60,982 bases of DNA from Spirochaetales bacterium (GCA_016342585.1 JAEINK010000027.1:1-60982), one strand, 5' to 3'. Counted from the first letter of the stretch, positions 26,119 to 34,261 are shown. The notes: a model not told the origin generated them from the sequence alone. A program made the numbers and translations.

Positions 26119-27829
26119 TTCCATCCTCCTCCAGCACCATTTCATTCAACCCTGCTCCCGGAGGAACCATGGGAAAAACATTCGCTTCATAATTAATATG
26201 GAAATCCAGGATGATTGGCCTGTCAGTTATATCCATGGCTTTTTGGAGGACATCATCTACCTCTTCCATTGTTCTTGCCCTGAAACCTGCCGCTCCGTAG
26301 GCATCTGCCAGTTTGACAAAATCGGGTGTCCCTATTCCGTCCTTTTCATTGTTTTCCCGGTCGATCAGGATATCTGTGGATGAATATCTCCTCCCAAAAA
26401 ACATCTCCTGCCACTGCCTGACCATCCCCAGATATCCATTATTGAGGATGGCGATGATGACCGGGAGTTTCTCATGGACGGCAGTAGCCAGTTCCTGAGA
26501 GTTCATCTGAAAGGAGCCGTCTCCGGCAATATCAATGACCCTGCGGTCTGGTCTTCCGAATTGAGCGCCAATGGCCGCCGGGAATCCATACCCCATGGTT
26601 CCAAGCCCTCCGGAGGTTATCCAGGTTCTCGGTTCTTTAAACTGATAGAAGAGGGCTGCCCACATCTGATTCTGACCGACTTCGGTGGTGATAACCGCAT
26701 CGGGGAAAAAGTGGCTGATCCTGCGGATAACATTGGCAGGGGAGAGCCGGGGGGCTGTGGGGCCTGTGGTTAAGGGTTTATCCTTCATCCATGTATGCAC
26801 CTGTTCCTGCCAGGGGGTAATATCCTTTTTCTCGATATTGGTTATTAGATCTTCAAGGATGATACGGGCATCCCCCACAATGGGGACCTCTACTGTGACA
26901 TTCCTGGCGATGGCGGAGGGGTCTATATCAATATGAATAATCTTGGCGTGGGGAGCAAATTTTGCCAGATCCCCTGTTGCTCTATCATCAAACCGGACCC
27001 CTATACCAATAAGGAGATCACAATCTGAAACAGCCATGTTGGCTGCATAGGTGCCGTGCATTCCAAGCATTCCCAGAAAATCCGGATAGTCTGACGGTAT
27101 AGCCGCAATCCCCATGAGTGATGAAATTACGGGTATACCGGTTTTCTCGGCAAGCTTTTTAAAACTAGGCGCGGCACCGGAGATATGAACACCACCACCA
27201 ATGAAGAAAAGGGGTTTTGATGCTTCACTGAATGCCTGAGCGGCCTTCTTTATCTGTCCTTTATGCCCCTTATAAACCGGATTGTACCCCAGGATTGAAA
27301 CATCCTCCGGGTACTCGTCGTCGGCTTCCCCTGTGAAAACATCCTTTGGAATATCAATGATGATGGGGCCGGGTCTGCCGCTCTGGGCCAAGAAAAAGGA
27401 TTCTTTCAGTTTTAAGGGGAGTTCTTTTCTATCAAGGATAATATAGTTGTGTTTTGTTACAGGCCGGGTAATCCCTACCGTATCAGCCTCCTGAAAGGCA
27501 TCATTTCCTATCATATTTGTAGGAACCTGCCCCGAAATACAGACGATGGGGACACTGTCGAAGTTGGCTGTCGCAAGACCTGTAACGGTATTTGTCGCAC
27601 CGGGACCACTTGTTACAATACACACTCCGGTTTTACCCGTAGCCCTGGCATAACCGTCGGCCGCGTGGATAGCACCCTGTTCATGTCTGGTTAGAACCAC
27701 CTTAATAGCAGGTTCCTTGTATAGTTCGTCGAATAAGGGGATAACAACTCCGCCCGGGAAGCCGAATACTGTATCCACCCCTTCTTTCTTTAAAGCATTG
27801 ATCACCATTTGAGAGCCTGAACAATTCAA
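26111..27829 (-). CDS. ilvB: Acetolactate synthase large (catalytic) subunit
   Basis: A ThDP enzyme making acetolactate or acetohydroxybutyrate, the common first step for valine, leucine and isoleucine. The 572-residue protein has the catalytic Glu in LTRHEQGAIHAADGYARATG, the FAD-region motifs, and the ThDP motif GDGSFQMNSQELATA...ILNN near residue 430-465. The start codon is TTG, with AAGGAGG 6 bases upstream. It is the first structural gene of ilvB-ilvN-leuA-cimA and begins 31 bases after the T-run of an attenuator terminator. Confidence 0.95.
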   Translation of the reverse strand: MNCSGSQMVINALKKEGVDTVFGFPGGVVIPLFDELYKEPAIKVVLTRHEQGAIHAADGYARATGKTGVCIVTSGPGATNTVTGLATANFDSVPIVCISGQVPTNMIGNDAFQEADTVGITRPVTKHNYIILDRKELPLKLKESFFLAQSGRPGPIIIDIPKDVFTGEADDEYPEDVSILGYNPVYKGHKGQIKKAAQAFSEASKPLFFIGGGVHISGAAPSFKKLAEKTGIPVISSLMGIAAIPSDYPDFLGMLGMHGTYAANMAVSDCDLLIGIGVRFDDRATGDLAKFAPHAKIIHIDIDPSAIARNVTVEVPIVGDARIILEDLITNIEKKDITPWQEQVHTWMKDKPLTTGPTAPRLSPANVIRRISHFFPDAVITTEVGQNQMWAALFYQFKEPRTWITSGGLGTMGYGFPAAIGAQFGRPDRRVIDIAGDGSFQMNSQELATAVHEKLPVIIAILNNGYLGMVRQWQEMFFGRRYSSTDILIDRENNEKDGIGTPDFVKLADAYGAAGFRARTMEEVDDVLQKAMDITDRPIILDFHINYEANVFPMVPPGAGLNEMVLEEDGNE

Positions 27830-27860
27830 TTTTTTCCTCCTTGATTAACTTTATAAGTAT

Positions 27861-27935
27861 AAAAAAAAAGCCGCTCTCCCGGAAGGAAGAACGGCTTGAC
27901 AGTTTTTGCTGACAGCAGATTACTCTTCCCTCCGG
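27861..27935 (-). promoter_or_regulatory. Transcription attenuator of the ilv-leu-cim operon
   Basis: Minus strand. The terminator stem is 27896-27885 (AGCCGTTCTTCC) with 27880-27869 (GGGAGAGCGGCT): 12 pairs including two G-T, loop TTCC, then nine T (27869-27861). The competing antiterminator is CCGGAGGGAAGA (27935-27924) with TCTTCCTTCCGG (27890-27879), 12 pairs with one G-T. It uses half of the terminator's first arm, so the two structures exclude each other. The first antiterminator strand is the last four codons of the Ile/Leu-rich leader peptide, so a ribosome that reaches the stop codon covers it and one stalled at the Ile/Leu codons does not. A further 9-bp pairing, GACAGCAGA (28009-28001) with TCTGCTGTC (27919-27911), could form when the leader is not translated. 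Confidence 0.85.
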
Positions 27936-28027
27936 CTTGGTAACTTGAGTAGTAGAATAATGCTAATTAGAATAATTATGCTGGAAAAAGAGAAAAATAT
28001 TCTGCTGTCGACAAAATCTTTAAACAT
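27920..28027 (-). CDS. Attenuator leader peptide, Ile/Leu-rich (IlvL-like)
   Basis: A 35-residue peptide whose residues 17-29 read IIILISIILLLKL: six Ile and five Leu out of 13. The stop codon is 23 bases before the terminator stem. This is the layout of the leader peptides that control ilv and leu operons by ribosome stalling in enterobacteria. No Shine-Dalgarno precedes the ATG, and the predicted transcription start is only about 3 bases upstream, so translation may be leaderless. A longer in-frame ATG exists at 28102 but lies upstream of the promoter. Confidence 0.75.
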   Translation of the reverse strand: MFKDFVDSRIFFSFSSIIILISIILLLKLPSRREE

Positions 28028-28036
28028 ATTAAAGTA

Positions 28037-28065
28037 ATTAAAGCCTGTTTTAAGTTGTATGTCAA
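28037..28065 (-). promoter_or_regulatory. Promoter of the ilv leader and operon
   Basis: Minus strand TTGACA (28065-28060), exactly 17 bases, then TTTAAT (28042-28037). Transcription should begin near 28030, next to the leader ATG at 28027. Confidence 0.72.
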
Positions 28066-28094
28066 GTAAGTAAAAGGAGAATATTTTGTTTATA

Positions 28095-28472
28095 CTACTC
28101 AATAGCCTTCAGTATAATTTCTGCCTGAATAACAGTGGCAGGATCTCCTTCTGACCTTGAGATTATTTTGAATTCAACTTTGTGTTTTCCCACTGTCAGT
28201 GCCCGTCCGGGAATATCGAATGAGAAGGGTGCTTTCAGATCACCGCCGGCACACATCCTGGCCATTTCTCCATCGAAATATATTTCAATCCAACTATTTT
28301 GTTTATTTGCCGATTCTTCATCAAAGTCAAAGACCAGGGTAGTGTCGTTTCCGGCCTGATAAACTGCATCAATTTTATCAGTAAAAAGTTTTACCGAGAT
28401 ATTACTATTCTGGGAGTAGGAAAACGATAGTAGTGTAAATAGAATTATTAGAAGCAGGGTAATTTTATTCAT
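28095..28472 (-). CDS. Small secreted protein of unknown function
   Basis: A 125-residue protein with a clear N-terminal signal peptide (cleavage after about residue 20, LLSFSYSQ) and no lipobox, so it is periplasmic or exported. The mature part looks like a small beta-sandwich (VKLFTDKIDAVY, TLVFDFDEES, WIEIYFDGEM, VGKHKVEFKIIS). I do not recognise the family. AAAGGAAT precedes the ATG. It lies just upstream of the ilv leader promoter with no terminator between, so some readthrough into the attenuator is possible. Confidence 0.65.
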   Translation of the reverse strand: MNKITLLLIILFTLLSFSYSQNSNISVKLFTDKIDAVYQAGNDTTLVFDFDEESANKQNSWIEIYFDGEMARMCAGGDLKAPFSFDIPGRALTVGKHKVEFKIISRSEGDPATVIQAEIILKAIE

Positions 28473-28570
28473 AAAGTATTCCTTTTAATAAGTTAAATAA
28501 TAATAAAATTCTATCAGGCATGCAGAATAAATTCAATTCAATAAAAAAAAAGAGAGGGTAGAGAAAGAGA

Positions 28571-28612
28571 ACCCCGGACCGCCCTGTGGATGAGGCCGTA
28601 GGGATCCGGGGT
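28571..28612. other. GC-rich hairpin in a gene-free 411-base stretch
   Basis: ACCCCGGA (28571-28578) pairs perfectly with TCCGGGGT (28605-28612). An inner CCCT...AGGG can extend the fold, and GAACC...GGTTC lies outside it. On the minus strand the hairpin is followed by a pyrimidine-rich stretch and nine T (near 28550), then the small secreted protein gene. No known RNA family is recognised. The rest of 28473-28883 is AT-rich with no gene seen. Confidence 0.4.
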
Positions 28613-28883
28613 GTAGGTTCCGTCTATTGTGTTGAATGTGTTTTTTCCAAAAGAGGAAGTCGAGGTTGCTGTATGACACAGATATGGATAAAAATTAAAT
28701 AGATCTGAAAATTATCATATTTGTTATTTATTCGTGAAAATGACGGTCTGATTATGGTAAATGGTCAATTATATATAGATTCTACGTTTAATATGTTCTT
28801 TTTATTTCTGAAACACCAGCAAAGATGGCTTTCAAGATAATTAATTTTCACACTCTTTGTGAATTATACATCCTCTTCAAGTT

Positions 28884-30301
28884 TTAGGCCATGCAAATTA
28901 CATTCCATTCTGTTTGTACATTCTGAAAACCTTTTCTAAGAAACTTTCTGTATCCGATATTCGATTTTATTTCTGCAAAGATACGCTCAATCATAGGCAT
29001 TCGTCTTGAATAGACCTCCTTACCTTCGGGTGTTAATAGACGTTCTTCAATTTTTTTTATAACCGAAAAATTATCCACTTTATGAATTGAATTAATTACA
29101 AGACGAAAATCCCTTTTGGTCTTCCCCCAACAAGATTCGTATTTTGGACAACCTCTATATTTTAGATTTTTCCTGAGATGAAAAACATAGTAAGGTCCAC
29201 CTTTATCTCCATCAGAATAAGTTCGAATTTTATCTCTTGCTCTGAATCGTTGTCCACCAGGACGATACCATAAACTCCTGTTTCATCTTTTTCGAAGTTT
29301 TTCATTTCCCATTTCTTTGTGTTGCCCTTAGATGACAACGGAGATGCATGTGTTTGAGAAGGTATAAAAAGTTCATAATGTTTACCTTCAGCGTTAGCGA
29401 GTTCATTAGGATCCCAATATCCTGAGTCTGCAAGAATCTGCCACTTATCATCTTTTGCTTTCTCGGGTGAAATAACTTTTGAAAGTACGGGAGTTAGAAG
29501 TCTTCGGTCATTTTCTTCCTGTGAAACTTCCGGAGCTACTATTAATCCATTGGCACCGTCAACACAAGCTTGTGCATTGTATGCTTCATGAACTGTTCCA
29601 TTTGAAAATAACATCAACCGGCAATCAGGATCTGTAATATTTTGTTTCTTCTCTTTTCCCTGACGATTCAAGATTTTATCAGATTCACATAAAAAATCTG
29701 TAATACGTTTTTTATCTTTTATTTTTTTATCAATTTTCTGTTGGGTTTTCTCAATATTGGTTTCATTACTCTCGAGACGGCTCATTGATTCTTCTATCGA
29801 TAATTCAATAGAACTCAATCGTTTCCTAAAATCTGCCAATGTACCAGTGAAGGCTTTTGAAGCATTTGCCTTTATTTTCGTTCCGTCTATTGATAAACAC
29901 TTGTAATCAATAAACCCTTTTTCATAAGCTAAATAAACTATCTGAGCGAAAATTTCTTTGAGCTGAATCCTCCAACATTTTAAAAATCTACATATAGCTG
30001 CATGGTCAGGAGTATTGTGTCCGCTGACATAAATGAAACCAATGTCAGTTAAACATGCTCTTTCGAGTTTTCGTGACGAGAAAGTACCTCTGCAAAAGCC
30101 ATACAATATTATTCCCAACATAGCTCGAGGATCATACGGTGTTTCTCCACCCCGGTCTTCATTAGGCCAGAAATGGGAGGTATCTAAGGTATTGATAATA
30201 TTAACGAGGAAGACTTCAAAAGAATCTTCGCCAAAGTTGTTAGAAGGATTTAATATCATCATTACCTGTTGGTTCGGATCATATATTCTAAATCGTTCCA
30301 T
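28884..30301 (-). pseudogene. IS1182-like DDE transposase, frameshifted
   Basis: The N-terminal 345 or so residues read continuously from 30301: the IS1182-type leader (PYDPRAMLGIILYGFCRGTFSSRKLE), CLSIDGTKIKANASK with a catalytic Asp, a coiled-coil Glu/Lys-rich insertion, and ILADSGYWDPNEL with the second Asp. Near 29265-29275 the frame slips. The C-terminal part continues in another frame through CPKYESCWG and then LTPEGKEVYSRRMPMIERIFAEIKSNIGY to 28884, including the catalytic Glu region. One indel therefore inactivates the gene unless it is rescued by slippage. I found no convincing terminal inverted repeats or target duplications. It interrupts the space between the ilv region and the DinG-like gene. 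Confidence 0.85.
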
Positions 30302-30403
30302 ACTGGAATTTTACCACACTTTTAGCAGTTGCGCGACAACCTCGGTTTCCCCCTCTTAAAGAGCTTGAACACTTATCCACAATCACTATAATGATCAACC
30401 ATA

Positions 30404-32839
30404 ATGGATGCAGACGAACGAATATCCCTGCCAGCCAGGGAAAACATAAAAGATGCAATTTTTGAAGCCGGTGGCAATGAAGTCATGGCTGTCGGGCATC
30501 TGAATAACCAGAAAATTGTAACCTCCTTAAATGTGACTGCCCGGGGAGATGATGTCTCCGTCCCGGCCCTCTTTCCGTATATGGAGAAGGGGGATGTGGT
30601 CATTCATAATCACCCCACCGGAAAATTGAAGCCCTCCCAGGCAGACCTTTCCATTGCATCCAGGCTCGGTCAGGAGGGGATTGGTTTTTATATCGTGGAT
30701 AACGCGGTGGAAGAGATATATGTCGTAGCCGAACCGGTTTTCCTTGAAGAGCTTAAACTCCTTGATCCCGAAAAACTGGTGAGTATTCTTGGCCCCGATG
30801 GACTTATGTCCCAGCTTATAAATTATGAAGCTCGGGATTCTCAGCTGGATATGCTGCGGCAGATCGCTCATGGTTACAATGATGAGATTATCATTGCCGC
30901 CGAGGCTGGAACCGGGGTTGGTAAATCCTTTGCCTATCTTATTCCCTCCATGGCCTGGGCGGAACAGAATAATGAGCGTATTGTCGTCTCTACCGCCACT
31001 ATAAATCTTCAGCAGCAGCTTATAGAGAAAGACATTCCTCTTGTTCAAAAAGTTTTAGGCGGAAAAATAAAAGCTGTCCTTGTAAAAGGGCGGGGAAACT
31101 ATGTCTGTCGCAGGCGCCTTTCCGAAGCCCTTGAAGAGGATTCTCTCTTCAGAGACGAGAGTGACCATCTGATGCAGATAGGTGGCTGGGTGGATGAGTC
31201 TCCCACCGGAAGTAAAACCGACCTGCCTTTTCTTCCAAACGAAGAGGTCTGGAATGGTATTTGTTCTGAATCGGACGGATGTCTCGGCCTTCGGTGTACC
31301 CAGCGGGAGAAGTGTTTTGTTTTAAAAGCCCGAAAAGAGGCAGCTTCGGCTAGACTTCTTGTTGTAAATCATCATCTTCTTTTTTCAGATTTAAGCCTGC
31401 GCCTTTCCGGAGCCGGATTCGAAAACACTGCTGTCCTGCCTCCCTTTAACAGGATTGTATTCGATGAGGCTCATAATATAGAAAAAAGCGCAACCTCCTT
31501 TTTCTCAAGGGAGCTTTCAAGGTTTTCTATAAACAGGATCTTATATCGTCTTTTTCATAGGAGGGGAACCTATAATCAGGGGGTCTGGGTAAATCTCCAG
31601 AAGCTGGCCACCCCTGCAGAGGGAGAATCCGAGGTTCCTTCACTTATAAGGGAGATTCAGGATAAGATGCAGGTCCTTGAGGATGCCTCCATGGAACTTT
31701 TGAATGGGGAATATACCTACCGTTTAAAGGATGGTTCTGATAAGGGCGCCCTATCCGCATCTCTCCTGGGACCCATGCAGTCTCTTCAGGATTATATTCT
31801 TCGTTGTACCGAAGCCCTTCAGAAAACCATCGAAAGGGTCGGTGAGGAGTTTTCCGAAGAGACTGCTGTCTGGGAATCCAGGATGCTTCTTAACCGGATG
31901 ATGGCCCTATCTTCTGTTTGTGAATCCTTCAAAGAGTGGGAGGAGAAGCGAGAGGAGATCTTCTGGTTTGAAAAAGGGAGAACCCGTAAGGGGGATGAGT
32001 TTATCCGTTTTGTGGCCACACCTTTGAATATTTCAGGCGTAATGCGGGATGCGGTTTTCGAACCATACGATACTGTTGTCTGTACTTCGGCTACCATGTC
32101 CGTAAAGGATAGTTTTAATTACTGGGCGCGGAGAACAGGAGTTTCGGATCTTGTAGAACGAGAGGTCCGGACCTTCAGATTTCCATCTCCCTTTCCTTAT
32201 AAGGAAAATGTTCTTCTGGGGATTCCTACCGATGCTCCCGAACCGAACAACCCGGATTATACCTCCTACATTGCCGAGATGGTAAAGGAGACTTTGCTTA
32301 TTTCCGAGGGGCATGGGCTTGTTCTTTTTACAAGTTATTCTCAGCTTCGTGAGGTCTGGGAGATCACCGCTCCCTTCCTGAGGGCTCAGGGGATTCCTGT
32401 TTTAAGGCAGGGAGATGATCACCGGGCAAAACTCCTGGATGATTTTAATGCGAACTCGGCCTCGGTTCTATTTGCCACAAGTTCATTCTGGGAGGGGGTC
32501 GATTCTCCCGGGGACAGTCTTCAGGTTGTTATCATCTGTAAACTTCCTTTCCAGGTACCTACCGATCCGGTAATTGCCGCCAGGCGTGAGCAACTTGAAA
32601 AACGGGGAGGCAATGCTTTCATGGAACTTTTTGTTCCTGAAGCTGTCATGCGTCTTAAACAGGGGTTTGGAAGGCTCATGCGAAGGACAACAGACAGGGG
32701 TGTGGTTCTCATCCTCGATCCGAGAATAATCAGGAAGAGTTATGGTTCTCTTTTTCTGGGGTCTCTTCCTATGACAGGCCGATCGATTAAAGAAAAATCC
32801 GGGGTTCTTGTGGATGTGGAGAATTTTTTATATCCCTAG
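30404..32839 (+). CDS. DinG-like Fe-S helicase fused to an N-terminal JAMM (JAB) domain
   Basis: An 811-residue protein. Residues ~10-120 form a JAMM/MPN-type metalloprotease-like domain with an intact metal motif, H-x-H-x7-S-x2-D (IHNHPTGKLKPSQADLS, near residues 67-83), and an upstream Glu. The rest is an XPD/DinG-type superfamily 2 helicase. It has Walker A (EAGTGVGKS) near residue 168 and four Cys of an Fe-S domain (one near 234, three within ~286-307). DEAH lies near 354 and a C-terminal helicase half with SSFWEGVD and QGFGRLMRR. It probably unwinds DNA, perhaps R-loops or forks; the protease-like domain is unusual in this family. No ribosome site is evident at ATG 30404. Confidence 0.88.
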   Translation: MDADERISLPARENIKDAIFEAGGNEVMAVGHLNNQKIVTSLNVTARGDDVSVPALFPYMEKGDVVIHNHPTGKLKPSQADLSIASRLGQEGIGFYIVDNAVEEIYVVAEPVFLEELKLLDPEKLVSILGPDGLMSQLINYEARDSQLDMLRQIAHGYNDEIIIAAEAGTGVGKSFAYLIPSMAWAEQNNERIVVSTATINLQQQLIEKDIPLVQKVLGGKIKAVLVKGRGNYVCRRRLSEALEEDSLFRDESDHLMQIGGWVDESPTGSKTDLPFLPNEEVWNGICSESDGCLGLRCTQREKCFVLKARKEAASARLLVVNHHLLFSDLSLRLSGAGFENTAVLPPFNRIVFDEAHNIEKSATSFFSRELSRFSINRILYRLFHRRGTYNQGVWVNLQKLATPAEGESEVPSLIREIQDKMQVLEDASMELLNGEYTYRLKDGSDKGALSASLLGPMQSLQDYILRCTEALQKTIERVGEEFSEETAVWESRMLLNRMMALSSVCESFKEWEEKREEIFWFEKGRTRKGDEFIRFVATPLNISGVMRDAVFEPYDTVVCTSATMSVKDSFNYWARRTGVSDLVEREVRTFRFPSPFPYKENVLLGIPTDAPEPNNPDYTSYIAEMVKETLLISEGHGLVLFTSYSQLREVWEITAPFLRAQGIPVLRQGDDHRAKLLDDFNANSASVLFATSSFWEGVDSPGDSLQVVIICKLPFQVPTDPVIAARREQLEKRGGNAFMELFVPEAVMRLKQGFGRLMRRTTDRGVVLILDPRIIRKSYGSLFLGSLPMTGRSIKEKSGVLVDVENFLYP

Positions 32840-32866
32840 GAAAAGATATAAGCGGATAATCAGAGT

Positions 32867-32903
32867 TAAAAAAAACGGCACAGCCGGAAATCCGGTGCAC
32901 CGT
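32867..32903 (-). terminator. Terminator of groES
   Basis: Minus strand: ACGG...CCGG and CCGG...CCGT (32903-32875) form an interrupted hairpin, followed by a run of T (32875-32867). Confidence 0.7.
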
Positions 32904-32938
32904 CTTTGTTCTGATAATATTGTTGTTTACTGAAAGTC

Positions 32939-33205
32939 TTATTCAATAACTGCGAGTATATCAGACATCCGTACAAGAAGATTCTCTTCACCATCAACCT
33001 TGATGGACGTTCCAGCGTACTTATCATACATGATTTTGTCGCCAACCTTTACTGTGATGGCATCTTCGTCATCACCAATAGCTGATACAATACCTGTCTG
33101 TGTTTTTTCCTGGGCTGTCTGGGGAATATAAATACCGCTTGCGGTCTTTTCTTCCACTTCTTCCATTTTGATGAGAACCCGATCACCTAAAGGTTTAATC
33201 TTCAT
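32939..33205 (-). CDS. groES: Co-chaperonin GroES
   Basis: An 88-residue protein matching GroES throughout: IKPLGDRVLIKMEEVEEKTASGI, the mobile loop IYIPQTAQEKTQTGIV, and KVGDKIMYDKYAGTSIKVDGE. It caps the GroEL cage. AGGAGG lies 8 bases before the ATG. It stands alone, without groEL beside it, and I see no CIRCE element (TTAGCACTC inverted repeat) upstream, so HrcA control is not indicated. Confidence 0.95.
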   Translation of the reverse strand: MKIKPLGDRVLIKMEEVEEKTASGIYIPQTAQEKTQTGIVSAIGDDEDAITVKVGDKIMYDKYAGTSIKVDGEENLLVRMSDILAVIE

Positions 33206-33394
33206 ATTTTCCTCCTAATTTACATCAGAGATGTTTATCGCATTAATTGAATTCTTAGAAAATATACGAAAACCAAGGGGTAAACGTCAAGTATTTAAAT
33301 TAAAAAGCTATTCGCAAATCGTAATATTTAAGGCTGAAGGCAACTTTTACGATCATACTTGCCGTTTGAGCAGGTTCTTATTAAATTAACAATT

Positions 33395-34069
33395 ATGAAA
33401 GAGTGGATAAGGCTCATGGAGCACGGCAAGAAAGAGTTGTCAAAACATCAGCCTATGAAGGCATTAACAGAGTTTCAGGAGGCCCTTGAATTATGCCCGG
33501 TAGAAAATAAATCTGAATTATCAAAGATTTTATTTTACCTGGGGATCTCTTTTCATAAGCTGGGATTTGGTGGTGTTGCCCTGAGAACCTGGAGTTCGGG
33601 AGTCAGACTCCATAAATTTGGTCCCTGCAGCCGGATGGTAGACAGGATGACCAATGAATACGGTATGATTAAATCAGAAGATGATGACGAGAATGCCGAT
33701 TACAGGGCTTTTCATGCTATCCATCTCAGCCGATATTTGCTCACTCGTGGTAGTAAAAAGTTTGGAAGTCCGGCAGAGAGTGACATGGTTAATGATGTTA
33801 TTCGGGGAGCCTGGGACGTTTTGACCCAGGCGATATCCCTGAATGATGTCTCTGTTTCGGTAAAATTAACCATATTTAAGAAAGAAGTTGTGGTTTTTCC
33901 TTACCTGGAATGTCCTGAATGCTGGACTTCTAATGAAATTTCCTATGATTTCAGAAATAATTTTCGATTATCCGAAGAATCATCCTGTAATTGCGGGAGT
34001 GGTAAACCGGTTTTGTCCTGCTGTGGGCGCATTCCTTCTGAAGATGAGCTTGGTTCTGGTCTTTTTTGA
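33395..34069 (+). CDS. TPR protein with a C-terminal SEC-C zinc motif
   Basis: A cytoplasmic protein of about 224 residues. The first ~80 residues read as TPR-like helices (KALTEFQEALELCP, SKILFYLGISFHKLGFGGVALRTW). Near the C-terminus a CPEC pair and then CNCGSGKPVLSCCG form a SEC-C-type zinc motif, as in the SecA tail and many small adaptor proteins. The function is unknown; a chaperone or ribosome-associated adaptor is only a guess. The start is uncertain: ATG 33395 is used, but TTG 33359 and ATG 33416 are possible, and none has a strong ribosome site. Confidence 0.72.
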   Translation: MKEWIRLMEHGKKELSKHQPMKALTEFQEALELCPVENKSELSKILFYLGISFHKLGFGGVALRTWSSGVRLHKFGPCSRMVDRMTNEYGMIKSEDDDENADYRAFHAIHLSRYLLTRGSKKFGSPAESDMVNDVIRGAWDVLTQAISLNDVSVSVKLTIFKKEVVVFPYLECPECWTSNEISYDFRNNFRLSEESSCNCGSGKPVLSCCGRIPSEDELGSGLF

Positions 34070-34167
34070 CCCAAATATGCTACCCGATCAATGGTGTGTG
34101 TCATATTGTCTCAATTCTGATATTCCTTTTTTTAAGTTAAACTATTATTGATTTTATAAATCCTTAT

Positions 34168-34186
34168 ATAGTAACAACTTGTAAGT
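34168..34186 (+). promoter_or_regulatory. 19-bp upstream element shared with the first sigma-factor promoter
   Basis: TATAGTAACAACTTGTAAG matches 17 of 19 bases with 5509-5527. It ends 14 bases before the -24 GG, against 24 at the other locus, a shift of one helical turn. Confidence 0.5.
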
Positions 34187-34199
34187 TTTGGCTGTTTTT

Positions 34200-34215
34200 G
34201 GCATGCTTCCTGCTA
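34200..34215 (+). promoter_or_regulatory. Sigma-54 (-24/-12) promoter of the second sigma factor gene
   Basis: TGGCATG (34200-34206) and CTGCT (34211-34215). The invariant GG (34201-34202) and GC (34213-34214) are 10 bases apart. Transcription would begin near 34226, 36 bases before the start codon. Confidence 0.78.
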
Positions 34216-34261
34216 ATATGTGTATGTAAATATTTTGATGAGTAGCACCAGGAGGTCGCAA

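Noticed and set aside
28028..28102. Longer version of the ilv leader peptide starting at 28102
   Set aside because: Its start lies upstream of the -35 box and overlaps the end of the 28095 gene, so it would not be on the operon's own transcript.
28571..28612. The hairpin as 6S, SRP or RNase P RNA
   Set aside because: None of the conserved loop sequences of those RNAs is present.
33206..33300. CIRCE heat-shock operator upstream of groES
   Set aside because: No TTAGCACTC inverted repeat can be found; the region has only AT-rich sequence and a Shine-Dalgarno.
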